DNA of 64,000 nucleotides, taken from assembly GCA_017538105.1 (NCBI GenBank), contig JAFYJN010000085.1, forward strand, positions 205,707-269,706, read 5' to 3'. The stretch comes from Prevotella sp. GTDB lineage: Bacteria > Bacteroidota > Bacteroidia > Bacteroidales > Bacteroidaceae. The position numbers and the translations under genes are program-made. Of this stretch, positions 36,005 to 45,873 are shown piece by piece. Every line of letters begins with the position of its first letter. Position 1 is the first letter of the stretch. The notes beneath the pieces were generated by a model. It was given only the letters and a program-made list of their open reading frames with translations, ran no database searches and was not told the DNA's origin.

Positions 36005-36041
36005 AAGCGAGTGACATCACACCAGGATGCCACTCGCTTTG
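36005..36041. terminator. Terminator hairpin after fba
   Basis: Inverted repeat AAAGCGAGTG (36005-36014) and CACTCGCTTT (36032-36041), located 36 bases beyond the stop of fba on the minus strand, with a 17-base loop. Confidence 0.82.
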
Positions 36042-36076
36042 TTACTAATTCAATTATAATGACTTAACGCTTTCGC

Positions 36077-37081
36077 TTATTCAGCCAATTTGTTGTCGGA
36101 ACCGAGCACCTCAACAATCTTGTGCTTGTACATCTTCTCCATCTCGTCGCGAGCGGGTCCGCAGAACTTACGCGGGTCGAACTCACCGGGTTTCTCCACG
36201 AGCACTTTGCGCACAGCGGCGGTGAAGGCAAGACGTGAGTCGGAGTCAATGTTAATCTTGCACACAGCGCTCTTCGAAGCCTTGCGCAGTTGCTCCTCGG
36301 GAATACCCACTGCATCGGGCAGTTTGCCACCATACTCATTGATGATGTCAACATATTCCTGGGGAACTGACGACGAACCATGGAGCACGATGGGGAAACC
36401 AGGCAGTTTTTCCATCACAGCGTCGAGCACGTCGAATGCCAATGGTGGGGGAACGAGTTTGCCCGTCTTCGGGTCACGTGTACACTGCTCGGGAGTGAAC
36501 TTGTAAGCGCCATGGCTGGTACCGATGGAGATGGCGAGAGAGTCGCAGCCAGTACGGGTAGCGAAGTCAATCACCTCCTCGGGTTTGGTATAGTGCGATT
36601 CAGCGGCCACCACGTCGTCTTCCACACCGGCGAGCACACCGAGTTCAGCCTCAACGGTCACGTCGAACTGATGGGCATATTCCACCACTTTCTTGGTCAG
36701 GGCGATGTTCTCCTCATAAGGCAGCGCGCTACCGTCAATCATCACGCTCGAGAAGCCAGAGTCGATGCAGCTCTTGCAGGTCTCGAAGCTATCGCCATGG
36801 TCGAGGTGCAGGGCAATCTCAGGATGCTCGCATCCCAATTCCTTGGCATACTCCACGGCACCCTGTGCCATGTAACGCAGCAGTGTGGCGTTGGCATAGT
36901 TGCGTGCGCCTTTCGACACTTGCAGGATAACCGGCGAGCGCATTTCCGATGAGGCCTTGATGATAGCCTGGAGCTGCTCCATGTTGTTGAAGTTGAAAGC
37001 GGGGATGGCATATCCACCGTTGATGGCGCGGGCGAACATTTCTTTGGTGTTCACCAAGCCGAGGGTTTTGTAATCTACCAT
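36077..37081 (-). CDS. fba: Class II fructose-bisphosphate aldolase
   Basis: A 334-residue zinc-dependent aldolase of glycolysis and gluconeogenesis. Motifs: AINGGYAIPAFNFNNMEQLQ near the start, zinc His in ALHLDHGDSFE (about residue 90-100), SVMIDGSALPYEENI, the catalytic AELGVLAGVEDD near 147-158, SIGTSHGAYKF near 200 and VLHGSSSVP near 258. The class IIB length is typical. It has a well formed promoter and is a single-gene transcript ending in a hairpin. Confidence 0.95.
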   Translation of the reverse strand: MVDYKTLGLVNTKEMFARAINGGYAIPAFNFNNMEQLQAIIKASSEMRSPVILQVSKGARNYANATLLRYMAQGAVEYAKELGCEHPEIALHLDHGDSFETCKSCIDSGFSSVMIDGSALPYEENIALTKKVVEYAHQFDVTVEAELGVLAGVEDDVVAAESHYTKPEEVIDFATRTGCDSLAISIGTSHGAYKFTPEQCTRDPKTGKLVPPPLAFDVLDAVMEKLPGFPIVLHGSSSVPQEYVDIINEYGGKLPDAVGIPEEQLRKASKSAVCKINIDSDSRLAFTAAVRKVLVEKPGEFDPRKFCGPARDEMEKMYKHKIVEVLGSDNKLAE

Positions 37082-37132
37082 AATAATTAAATATTTAAAA
37101 ATCTGAGTGTTTCTTTACTATATTAACGAGCG

Positions 37133-37163
37133 CAAAATTACAAAAAAACTTCCGACAGACAAA
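37133..37163 (-). promoter_or_regulatory. Bacteroidetes-type promoter of fba
   Basis: Minus-strand TTTG (37160-37163), 19 bases, TAATTTTG (37133-37140), about 50 bases before the start codon. Confidence 0.75.
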
Positions 37164-37263
37164 ATTATCGTCTCCTTTTTCGTGGTTAAATAACGCAAAA
37201 AACATCACCGCCCTATCCTCCTGACAGAAAGGGAGCCCAATTGACAAGTGGGTTTGACAAAAG

Positions 37264-37548
37264 TCACTCCACATACCATTCCGCATCCACAGCATCACGC
37301 CAAGCGGTCTGTCCAAAACGCATGTCGGGAAGTGTGGCTAACGTGGGGTCGAGGGTGAGAGCCTCTTCCAAGGAAACGCAATCGAGGTCATCGCTATCAG
37401 TGATGCCAAAAGCCAGCCAGTCGCCCTCCTCGTCAAGGGTCACCTGCATGATAGGCTCTTTACCCTCAATCACTGCCATGGGCGCAATGAGCGGTTTCCA
37501 AGAATCGTCGTCAATAAGTTTCATTTTTCTAACTTCTCCTAACTTCAA
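37264..37548 (-). CDS. Conserved-looking hypothetical protein
   Basis: A 94-residue acidic protein (86 residues from the Met at 37524) of unknown function. It contains DDSWKPLIAPMAVIEGKEPIM near the start in two parts and an aspartate-rich ITDSDDLDCVSLEEAL segment, then a Trp-rich end (AWRDAVDAEWYVE). No signal or membrane segment is seen. It is 15 bases downstream-adjacent to dacB on the same strand, so it may be co-transcribed. No function is proposed. Confidence 0.6.
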   Translation of the reverse strand: MKLGEVRKMKLIDDDSWKPLIAPMAVIEGKEPIMQVTLDEEGDWLAFGITDSDDLDCVSLEEALTLDPTLATLPDMRFGQTAWRDAVDAEWYVE

Positions 37549-37563
37549 TTAGTGAACGTTTTA

Positions 37564-38817
37564 TCATTTACACAACAATTCGCACACCTTATTCTGGAAC
37601 TCACGGCCATCGGAGGCTTTCAAGATGCCTTGGTTAACAATCGAGAAACAAATTTTATGGCCGTTGGATGCGGTGCAATATCCAGCCAAGGCACTCACGC
37701 TGGTCACGGTGCCGGTCTTGGCATGTACATTACCTCCGGCACGGGTGCCCTGCATTCGGTTTTTCAAAGTTCCGTCAACCCCGGCGATGGGCAACACAGG
37801 ATAGAGGTGGTCGTATATCTCCCGTTGCGCAAAGGCATGGCGCAACAAGCGCACCATGAGTTCGGGTGTCACATAGTTGTAAAGCGACAGTCCGCTGCCA
37901 TCGGCCACGGCATACATACCCGCTGGCAGTCCCAACCTACTGATGAGCCTTTTCACAGCAGTAGTGCCTTTCTTCGCCGTGGCCGGTTTACCCTCGCCGG
38001 CAGCTACTTGGTAAAACACTGCCTCGGCATAGAGATTGTCACTGTTTTTCATCATGCGTTTAAGCACCGTGTCGATGGAGGTAAGATGTTCCTGCACGAT
38101 GGTCACCCCCTGTGGCGTGCGGCCTTGACCGGCACCTCCCGTCACCGTCACCCCGCGCTGACGCAACATCTGAAGCAGCCTTTCGGCAAAGTTATCCTTG
38201 CCCTCAACGAGCAACGCTGAAAGTGTTGGGTTGTCGTCATCCCAACACCATCCCTCACCCCATTTCTCACCGCTGTACATCCCCTTGTCGGCCACCACAC
38301 TGCCCTCCACACGGGTGATGCCCTCATTCTTGACAGCATCGGCAAAGGTAGCCAAATCTTCGGCCGAGAAAGTCGGATCCATCGTGCCCATACAATAGAG
38401 ATTGCCATAAAGGACACCCTCGCGCACCTCACCGTTGCGGAAGAGTGAGGTACGGAATCGGTAGTTGCCGCCTAGCATGTCGAGAGCGGTGATGGCACTC
38501 ACCAGTTTCATGGTCGATGCCGGACGCATACGCTGCCGTTCGTTGTGAAGATATACCACCGTCTGGTCGGTCAAGTCGTAAACCATCAGTCCCAGTTGCG
38601 AGATTTTCAACAGGTCGTCGCGCAACATCCGGTCCAACCCCTCACGTATCCGTTCCGCCCACGCCGTACCAGAGAGTTGGGTATACTCAGAAGGGGCGGA
38701 AGCATAAACCGTGTCGGCGGCATATCTATCCAGTTCTTCTTCAGTGAGCTGGGCCGACACAGGCAAGGCCATGGCACATGCCACGGCCAGGAAACAGAGG
38801 AATTTTCTTGTTTTCAT
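37564..38817 (-). CDS. dacB: D-alanyl-D-alanine carboxypeptidase/endopeptidase (PBP4 family)
   Basis: A 417-residue periplasmic penicillin-binding protein that trims or cleaves peptidoglycan peptides. Signal to residue 22 (LPVSAQ). Catalytic motifs are all present: SxxK as STMK (101-104), SDN in MKNSDNLYAEAV near 263, and KTG in HAKTGTVTSVSALAG near 365. The length is close to that of other Bacteroidota DacB proteins (E. coli DacB is longer). It is preceded by a PH-domain gene on the same strand with a 12-base gap. Confidence 0.93.
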   Translation of the reverse strand: MKTRKFLCFLAVACAMALPVSAQLTEEELDRYAADTVYASAPSEYTQLSGTAWAERIREGLDRMLRDDLLKISQLGLMVYDLTDQTVVYLHNERQRMRPASTMKLVSAITALDMLGGNYRFRTSLFRNGEVREGVLYGNLYCMGTMDPTFSAEDLATFADAVKNEGITRVEGSVVADKGMYSGEKWGEGWCWDDDNPTLSALLVEGKDNFAERLLQMLRQRGVTVTGGAGQGRTPQGVTIVQEHLTSIDTVLKRMMKNSDNLYAEAVFYQVAAGEGKPATAKKGTTAVKRLISRLGLPAGMYAVADGSGLSLYNYVTPELMVRLLRHAFAQREIYDHLYPVLPIAGVDGTLKNRMQGTRAGGNVHAKTGTVTSVSALAGYCTASNGHKICFSIVNQGILKASDGREFQNKVCELLCK

Positions 38818-38828
38818 ATTTTGTCTTT

Positions 38829-39242
38829 TTATTCGTTATCCAGATGATTGTATTTTGCTTGCCTTTTGGCCATCTCCTCGATAAACGCATCGGCATTGGC
38901 GGGTTGCAAGGCAACATGATGGTTGGCTCCATAGGAAACGAGAACATACTTCACAAAGCCAAACATCGCCCCCTCCTCTTTCACCCCGGTGATATCGGTC
39001 AACGGGATGCTTTTCACCGCTGTCCACCGACCGCGGCGAACCATCAGGTGGCCATCCTCGGTAAATTCGTACTCGGTGTGCACCAACCTCTCCACCACCA
39101 TAGCGGTGAGTGCGAAGAGCACCATGCCCAACAATGCTGTCACGCCTGTCCGCTGCCAAAAGAAAAACAACGCCAAGGCTGCCATGACAACCACCGTCAA
39201 TATAGCCGGAATGCTTATTCGTGAGTGAAAAGTTCGGTTCAC
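38829..39242 (-). CDS. Bacterial PH-domain membrane protein
   Basis: A 137-residue protein with two membrane helices (about 10-28 and 34-50) followed by a bacterial pleckstrin-homology-like domain: HTEYEFTEDGHLMVRRGRWTAVKSIPLTDITGVKEE. Related small proteins of two helices plus PH-fold are common and poorly understood; lipid or protein binding at the membrane is expected. It may be co-transcribed with dacB, from which it is separated by 11 bases. Confidence 0.75.
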   Translation of the reverse strand: MNRTFHSRISIPAILTVVVMAALALFFFWQRTGVTALLGMVLFALTAMVVERLVHTEYEFTEDGHLMVRRGRWTAVKSIPLTDITGVKEEGAMFGFVKYVLVSYGANHHVALQPANADAFIEEMAKRQAKYNHLDNE

Positions 39243-39377
39243 TGCCCTTCAATTTTTTGCAAATGTACGAAAAATGTATGAAAAAAAAGGTGAAATGCAA
39301 AAAATCCTGCCTCGCTATTCTCCAAATCCCGAAATAATGACTACTTTTGCACATATACTAACCTCATCATTATTCCT

Positions 39378-40970
39378 ATGATTTACAAGTACGACTTTCT
39401 CATTATCGGTGCCGGCGTGGCCGGCATGAGTTACGCCTTGAAGATAGCCCGCGCAAAGAAAGGCAAAGTATGCATGATCTGCAAGACTTCGCTCGATGAA
39501 GCCAACACTTCATTTGCCCAAGGCGGCGTGGCCAGCGTAACCAACCTGAAAGTGGACAATTTCGACAAACATATCGAGGACACGATGATAGCCGGCGACT
39601 ACATCAGTGACCGTGCCGCTGTGGAGCAGGTGGTGCGCAATGCCCCCTCACAAATTGAAGAATTGGTGCGTTGGGGCGTGAACTTCGACCGCAACGACGA
39701 CGGCGAGTTCGACCTGCACCGCGAGGGCGGGCACTCCGAGTTCCGCATCCTCCACCATGCCGACGACACTGGCGCCGAGATACAACGTGGACTGATGGCC
39801 GCCGTCAGAGCCTGCCCCGACATCATCGTCAAAGAGAACCATTTCGCCGTGGAAATCATCACACAGCACCACCTCGGTGCACGTGTCACACGACGCACGC
39901 CCTACATCAACTGCTACGGTGCTTATGTACTCAACCCCGACACGCAGAAGGTGGATACCTACCTGAGCAAAGTAACACTGATGTGTACCGGCGGTTGCGG
40001 TGCCGTGTACCAGACCACCTCCAACCCCGTCATCGCCACGGGCGACGGCATCGCCATGGTTTACCGCGCCAAGGGAACGGTGGCCGACATGGAATTTGTG
40101 CAGTTCCACCCCACTGTTCTCCACTCCCCCACCGAGACGCATCCCGCCTTCCTCATCACCGAAGCCATGCGCGGCTATGGCGGCATATTGCGCCTACCCA
40201 ACGGACAGTCGTTCATGGAGAAATACGACGAACGCCTGTCGCTGGCACCGCGCGACATCGTGGCACGCGCCATCGACAAAGAGATGAAGATTCACGGTCT
40301 GGACCACGTGTGTCTCGACGTGACACACAAAGATGCCGAGGAGACCAAGCACCACTTCCCCAACATCTACCAGAAATGCAAGACGATGGGCATCGACATC
40401 ACCGCCGATTACATCCCCGTTCGCCCGGCAGCGCATTACATGTGTGGCGGCATCAAGGTCGACCTCAACGGTTGTTCGAGCATCGAACGGCTCTATGCCA
40501 TCGGCGAATGCTCTTGCACGGGTCTGCACGGCGGCAACCGCTTGGCCTCGAACTCACTCATCGAGGCGGTGGTCTATGCCGACGCCGCAGCCAAACATTC
40601 TCTGGAACATGTGGACCTTTACGACTTCAACGATAAAGTGCCGGAGTGGAACGATGAGGGTACCATGTCAAATGAGGAGAAGGTGCTCATCACCCAAAGC
40701 GTGAAAGAGGTGGGCGAAATCATGTCGAACTATGTGGGTATCGTGCGCTCCGACCTACGTCTGAAACGAGCCTGGGACCGTCTCGACATGCTCTATGAAG
40801 AGACAGAGAACCTATTCAAGCGTGTCAAGGCCAGCAAAGACATCTGCGAACTGCGCAACATGATTAACGTGGGCTACCTCATCACCCGTTGGGCCATCGA
40901 GCGCAAGGAGTGTCGCGGTCTCCACTTCACCATCGACTACCCCGTACACGCCTACGACGAAAAGAAATAA
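39378..40970 (+). CDS. nadB: L-aspartate oxidase
   Basis: The 530-residue flavoenzyme that begins NAD synthesis by oxidising aspartate to iminoaspartate. FAD motif FLIIGAGVAGMSYAL (residues 6-20), TSFAQGGVASV (46-56), active-site segment HREGGHSEFRILHHADDTG near 115-132, GGCGAVYQTTSNP, the catalytic DMEFVQFHPT near 236, and RPAAHYMCGGIKVD near 350. A TACTTTTG box at 39342-39349 is the likely -7 element. No nadA or nadC follows within the window; a carboxylesterase converges on it. Confidence 0.96.
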   Translation: MIYKYDFLIIGAGVAGMSYALKIARAKKGKVCMICKTSLDEANTSFAQGGVASVTNLKVDNFDKHIEDTMIAGDYISDRAAVEQVVRNAPSQIEELVRWGVNFDRNDDGEFDLHREGGHSEFRILHHADDTGAEIQRGLMAAVRACPDIIVKENHFAVEIITQHHLGARVTRRTPYINCYGAYVLNPDTQKVDTYLSKVTLMCTGGCGAVYQTTSNPVIATGDGIAMVYRAKGTVADMEFVQFHPTVLHSPTETHPAFLITEAMRGYGGILRLPNGQSFMEKYDERLSLAPRDIVARAIDKEMKIHGLDHVCLDVTHKDAEETKHHFPNIYQKCKTMGIDITADYIPVRPAAHYMCGGIKVDLNGCSSIERLYAIGECSCTGLHGGNRLASNSLIEAVVYADAAAKHSLEHVDLYDFNDKVPEWNDEGTMSNEEKVLITQSVKEVGEIMSNYVGIVRSDLRLKRAWDRLDMLYEETENLFKRVKASKDICELRNMINVGYLITRWAIERKECRGLHFTIDYPVHAYDEKK

Positions 40971-40982
40971 AGCTTGTTGCCG

Positions 40983-41807
40983 TCAAGGGTCTACCTTACG
41001 GCCCAACATCCTGTTCAGATGCTTTTCCAGGATATGGAAGCTCGGTTCTACCATGCTTCCATGTCCATGGCCGTCAATTTCGTAGAGATAGGTCTGCTCA
41101 TGTCCCACCAGTTTCATCATCCGTGCCAGGTATTGGTTCTCGTCGTAACGGCCAAATAGTTCCAGTTCCCTATCACCACAGATGAGCACCAAGGGCGGAC
41201 AGTCTTTGCGCACCCAGTATATGGGCGCAAATTCGTCTATGGTCACCTGCAGCGGAGTCAGTCCCTGCATCTTCCTCACATTGTAATGCGTCACCGCCTG
41301 TCCACTGAACGGCACATACATCATCACGCTGTCGGCATCGACGCCATAGGCACCGAGCCACGCCTTGTTCAGGCAGAGGAGCATGGTTATATATCCACCG
41401 GCTGAGTGACCCGATACAACGATTTTATTTGGATCACCCCCATATTCGGCGATATGGCGGAACACCCATGCCACGGCTTCAGCCGAATCATCTAGCGTTT
41501 CCCTGATTGTCACCTTGGGCAACAGGCGATAGTTCACGCCCACCACCACGATGCCTTTTCCTTTCAATTTCTCGGGAATTTCCTTGTTGCCCGCCTCAAG
41601 TCCACCACCATGGAACCAAACCACCACGGGGCAGTCGTGGACGCGTTCGGGATAATAGACATCCAGCTTCAACCGTTCCTGGGCGTAACCATCCGTCTTC
41701 GTCGTGTAAGGGATGTCATTCTTCTGCTTGTAATCCTGAGCACAGACAGCCAGACAGACAACGCAGAACAGCAGCAAAAGGTAAAATTTCTTGTTCATAT
41801 TCTCCAA
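40983..41807 (-). CDS. Secreted alpha/beta-hydrolase (carboxylesterase / BD-FAE-like)
   Basis: A 274-residue exported esterase (signal to about residue 23, VCAQ). The oxyanion motif HGGG (66-69), nucleophile S135 in GHSAGGYI, an Asp in CGDRELELFG and the terminal His in DGHGHGSM are all present, which places it with the carboxylesterase-type hydrolases of Bacteroidota that deacetylate or deferuloylate plant glycans. Substrate unknown. A TATTTTTG box at 41824-41831 lies directly upstream. Confidence 0.86.
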   Translation of the reverse strand: MENMNKKFYLLLLFCVVCLAVCAQDYKQKNDIPYTTKTDGYAQERLKLDVYYPERVHDCPVVVWFHGGGLEAGNKEIPEKLKGKGIVVVGVNYRLLPKVTIRETLDDSAEAVAWVFRHIAEYGGDPNKIVVSGHSAGGYITMLLCLNKAWLGAYGVDADSVMMYVPFSGQAVTHYNVRKMQGLTPLQVTIDEFAPIYWVRKDCPPLVLICGDRELELFGRYDENQYLARMMKLVGHEQTYLYEIDGHGHGSMVEPSFHILEKHLNRMLGRKVDP

Positions 41808-41883
41808 ATTATTAAACCTAGGGCAAAAATACGAATTATTACGGAATTTTCACTATATTAGTGGCATAATTTGGAGAACCAAT

Positions 41884-42678
41884 CTATTTCAGCAAGGGCA
41901 TTATCTTCTCATTGATGTCTTCACCAACCATGAAGCATTGCTGCGAGTCAATCATGGCGAGGTTGCCAAAAGCAATCATATCTTCGTAGCGCCCATCCAA
42001 ACGCGTATGACCAAACACTTGGAACACCTTGTCCAAGCCATACGCCTTGGGAGCATCTGGAATGGAATGCTCGCGTATGTCCGCCCAAAGCACGCCGCCA
42101 GTTTTTTCGCCGAACCATGAACGGAGACTCCCCACGACAGAGAGCAAGTCTTGTCCTTGCCCATCATCATCCAGGAGGTTAATACGTTCTACAATCTCAG
42201 GGTCGGAAACGGAGACCTCACTGTCGACCAAATGCCACAATTCCGTATTCACTTTGTTGAGCCAAAAGGCGGTTAATCCTGCGTGGGTGAAGACATAAGG
42301 AGTGTCATTTACCTGCTCTAAGTGAGCCAGTTGGAACAAATCTTTGAAGTCGTTGAAGACTTTATGGTACTTATCCCAATTGAGACTATCCTGCCGCGTT
42401 CCACCTGCCAGTTCGTTGAAACGTTCCGAAGCATAATGCTGGTCGTGATTGCCTTTGAGCAATACCACTTTTTCTTTGTTGTCCTGCTTCAACAGAATGA
42501 TTTCCATTAAGTTCTCATACACACCTTCTGGCGTGTATTCAATGCCTTCATCCTGATAGGGGTCGAGGTAATCGCCCAAGAAAACGACCTTGTTTACTTG
42601 ATTCAAATATTGGTGCACCGGCTTCTTCCAAAAAGTCCGTCCATGCACATCTGGAACGACCAAAATTCTTTTCACCAT
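41884..42678 (-). CDS. Calcineurin-like metallophosphoesterase
   Basis: A 264-residue cytoplasmic phosphoesterase with the dimetal motifs VVPDVHGRTFW (residues 7-17), VFLGDYLDPYQDEG (33-46), VLLKGNHDQHYA near 74, a single His in VFTHAGL near 129 and GHTRLDGRY near 224. It resembles the serine/threonine phosphatase-like and ApaH-like group often found in phage-related and defence-linked genes; a housekeeping role is also possible. It is immediately beyond the mosaic region at 42.8-47.5 kb. Confidence 0.85.
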   Translation of the reverse strand: MVKRILVVPDVHGRTFWKKPVHQYLNQVNKVVFLGDYLDPYQDEGIEYTPEGVYENLMEIILLKQDNKEKVVLLKGNHDQHYASERFNELAGGTRQDSLNWDKYHKVFNDFKDLFQLAHLEQVNDTPYVFTHAGLTAFWLNKVNTELWHLVDSEVSVSDPEIVERINLLDDDGQGQDLLSVVGSLRSWFGEKTGGVLWADIREHSIPDAPKAYGLDKVFQVFGHTRLDGRYEDMIAFGNLAMIDSQQCFMVGEDINEKIMPLLK

Positions 42679-43065
42679 TCGCTTGAACTATAATAATACA
42701 ATGCCTTTATAATTTTATAATAATATCACTTCATACGCAAAGGTATTATTATTTTACCACAATGAGGAGCATATTATACCTATAATTTCAAATGGACAAA
42801 CTATTCACACAGAGAGAAGCTCTTTTTCTTACCATCAACGACAAGAACCCTTGGTTCATACCGCATATTCATTACATCATCGAGTAGAGAGCCGTTTGAG
42901 AAGATGATGCAATCTTCTTCCTTGATGCTATTCGCCTCATGGGCCCTGACGTTTACACGTCACCAGCATCAGGTATGCAAAATCAGCAATATATGGCACT
43001 CAGTCAACATCGGCATACTGGGCATTGCCTCAGTTTGCGCTCTAGATTGAGAATTCTCGGAAGCT
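42679..43065. other. Gene-poor mosaic spacer
   Basis: A 387-base gap between the phosphoesterase and the broken helicase gene. From left to right it holds a TACCTTTG box for the phosphoesterase (42738-42745, minus strand), an open but start-less reading frame of about 50 codons on the minus strand (42801-42957, ending KKKSFSLCE), and a remnant of a BspA-type LRR gene (42940-43029). Nothing else is recognised. Confidence 0.6.
42940..43029 (-). pseudogene. Remnant of a BspA-like LRR gene
   Basis: Thirty codons on the minus strand read GNAQYADVD, stop, VPYIADFAYLMLVTCKRQG, and align without gaps to the corresponding segment of the intact LRR gene at 45874-47502 (GNAQYADVDGVLYSADLAYLLLVPCKREG as two blocks), with 22 of 29 positions identical. 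It contains an internal stop and is cut at both ends. A 28-base stretch (43003-43030) is identical to 46561-46588. Confidence 0.85.
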
Positions 43066-45820
43066 CTAACATATTATCCCTTCTAAAGTGTTTACTATTT
43101 TGTCTTTCTCACCACTACCAATAGTAGATAGACGAAGCAAGGGCAGACCATACATTTCGAGTATATGGTTCTTCATCTCATCACGTCGATGCTGGTCTGT
43201 TCCTTCATTATGGAAATAAAAACCATCGGTCTCAATTGCCAGTACAGGCTTTTTGGTAACTTGGTTTACTATGAGGAAGTCGAGGTGAGTCGCATAGTGA
43301 GAGACGTATTTACGCTCTTCATCATTGAGTAGCGACCAGTCTCTCACAACTGTTCTAAGCGGAGTGTGGCAGAACACGCCCAAGTGAGAATATTCTGGGT
43401 ACTCATGTAGGATGTTCTCAATCAATGAGAATGTTAGGTTCTCAGAGTCGTATTCCGAAATATTGCGATGATTGGCAAGAAATGCCATGCGTTCATTAGT
43501 GTATTGGCTATAAAGATAATCAAAGACGGAGCATATTTTGCTCTCCGTAACTGTCAAGTTGTTATATTCAATATAGTCGATCAAATCACTGATGTTGCCT
43601 TTTCGTTCTTGTTCATTACCCGTTACGACCAGACAAAAGCGTTTTTTTGCTCTTGATATAGCCACATTGATAAGGTTGGCATCATCACTAAATTCCGTTA
43701 TCTGGTCATCCACCACACTCATGATGATCGTGTCCTTTTCTCTTCCCTGGTATTTATGGATGGTGGCAGCTGTCAAAGAAGGTATTTGTCGGTTGAATTC
43801 ATACACTTGATTATTGTATGGAGTTATGATGCCAACATCTTCTACTTGTTCGAGTTTAGGCAAGACTTCATTCTTAACCACATCTATTTCCCTCTGGTTG
43901 AAATGACCACGCGTATGATGCCCGGGAACTGTCTTTATCGCCATCATTACATCTTTCTCATTATGGTCTTCAGTCATAATAAGGAGATTGCCACCATAAA
44001 AACGCTGGTTGCAAAAATTGATGATGGTAGGATGACATCGGTAATGTTCACGGAGAAGTGTCTGTTCTACTTTGGGGAGGACGGTGCAAACTGAATGTAG
44101 GAAACTATAATCCGCACAGTTATATCCACGAGCAACTTTATATTCGTCAAAAATGCCATTGAGTTTGAGTCTGTCCTCATCTGTCACCACATTCGGCAAC
44201 TGCATGGTGTCTCCCACAATCACGGCATTTTTGGCACATGTCAAGGCCAAAGCACCAGTCTCAATAGAAACTTGTGATGCTTCGTCCATAATGATATAAT
44301 CATAGGTCTGCCTCGGCAATGAAGTACGTGCTGAAAAAGTGGTGCTGAGAATCACAGGGTATTGTCGACAAACTTCATCAGCTGACATGTGCAATTCTTT
44401 CACATCAGCATAGACGCGCCTTTGTTCTTTGTGGTATTTATCGAATAGCGATGCCTTCAACAGTGTAAGTGATATTGACGCAAGGTCTTTGGTCAAAGTC
44501 TTTGCATCAACAGCATTCAATTCTTCCTCTATCCCGTCTATCCTTTTGTTTAACTCGTTTTTTCGGACAAGATAAAATAACGCTTGGATTTCCAAAATGG
44601 TTGGTTGGACGTTCGATGGGTCAAAAGGAGCTTTTATTCCATACAAATATTTTCTGACGAAGTTCATTCACGCCCATTTTATGCGGTCTTTCAACTTTCT
44701 TACCTCCCCACTGGCTACCATCATGTCTCCCTCTGCGTATGCTTGGTATTGCAACCATAATTTCATCAGACGTTTAGACTTCATCCGACACTTCGGCTCA
44801 TAAGAATCTTCTTCTAATGAGTTTACCTGTTTGAAATGCTCCCATTCCAACCCAATAGCTTTTAGTTCCTGTTTGATAACTGCCAGTTCTTCTTGAAACT
44901 GAAATACCTCTTGAAGTTTGGAAAGAATAGCATTATTTTCCCTATACCTATTGGCCTTATCTCCCAAAGAAAGACGCCAAGAAAGAAGATTTTCTGGAAC
45001 TACTGGTTGGTTATGGATAAAAACTTCTTTGTTTTCCCTCCTCCCCAAAGCTGCCACGATGAACTCCATTCCATATTTCTCGAGTTTTTCCAGCACATTG
45101 GCAGTGGCAGAATTGTTGTTCGACACCACAATCACCGTTTTTCCTTGTATTAAGATATTGGCGATGATATTCAGGATGGTTTGGGTTTTGCCCGTTCCTG
45201 GTGGGCCTTGAATGACACTGATTTGTTTCTCAAATGCATTAGATACAGCTTTTTCCCTGGCTCGCATTGCAACCGAATGGGAAAATCAAGTCTGATGATT
45301 TCATTGTTCCCACCATATACTTGGCAGGGTCAAGATAAGGAGCCACAGCCATTGTACTGTCGATAAAATTTATCTTTTCATACAGTTCTGGCAGAATACC
45401 TCCATGTTCCTCATCCTTTCCCAACTCATTTACCTGTGCAATCCGTTTGAGATATTCAAAGGTGTTTTTGGCAATCCCATCAGCAAGGCAAGACTCAACA
45501 ACTTGAATGCTTCCGTGCATATAGTCCTGAACAAATCCACTTGCATATGTAATCCGCCAATGTGTTAAATTGCCTTGCTGGAAAGAACGAACATCAACGA
45601 CATTACGTTGTTCCCGACCTTCAATATATACTTTCAAATTATGATGGTCATGCCAGACGGCTTCTTTCAGCCAAACCACATCGCTATTCCGATAATGATA
45701 TGTTTTCGGACTGTTCTTATACTTGATAGCATACACCCCATGGTCTTCAATAGATATTCTATCTAATTGAAGAGCTTTCGGCTGACCTTTAACAATTATA
45801 AAATTATGGGGTATTGCCAT
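43066..45820 (-). pseudogene. Broken helicase-nuclease (Upf1/Dna2-like AAA helicase with C-terminal nuclease domain)
   Basis: Three consecutive minus-strand frames (45820-45239, 45267-44668, 44667-43066) together make one protein of about 920 residues. The N-terminal 180 residues are unknown; then NASQ and EKAVSN adjoin across a one-base insertion near 45255-45260, followed by Walker A GPPGTGKTQT, Walker B MDEASQVS, GDTMQLP, ITPYNNQV, KYQGREKDTI and VAISRAKKRF of a superfamily 1 helicase. The end (LDFLIVNQVTKKPVLAIETDG) is a restriction-endonuclease-like domain. A TGA at 44668-44670 is a second lesion. The region is AT-rich relative to the neighbours, in keeping with acquired DNA, perhaps a former defence gene. 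Confidence 0.85.
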
Positions 45821-45873
45821 TATTCATTTGTTCGCGGCCTAGCGATAAACCTTTTTGGTATTCTTAGCAACTA

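Noticed and set aside
42679-43065. Insertion sequence
   Set aside because: No transposase fragment, terminal inverted repeats or target duplication found; the content is better explained by LRR gene decay.
44668-44670. TGA read as selenocysteine
   Set aside because: No SECIS-like hairpin or Sec-containing family; the position is an ordinary residue in a helicase linker, and the gene has another lesion.
45239-45267. Programmed frameshift at GGGAAAA in the helicase gene
   Set aside because: The motif would support a -1 shift, but restoring the helicase frame needs +1 (removal of one G), and a second lesion (TGA at 44668) exists as well.
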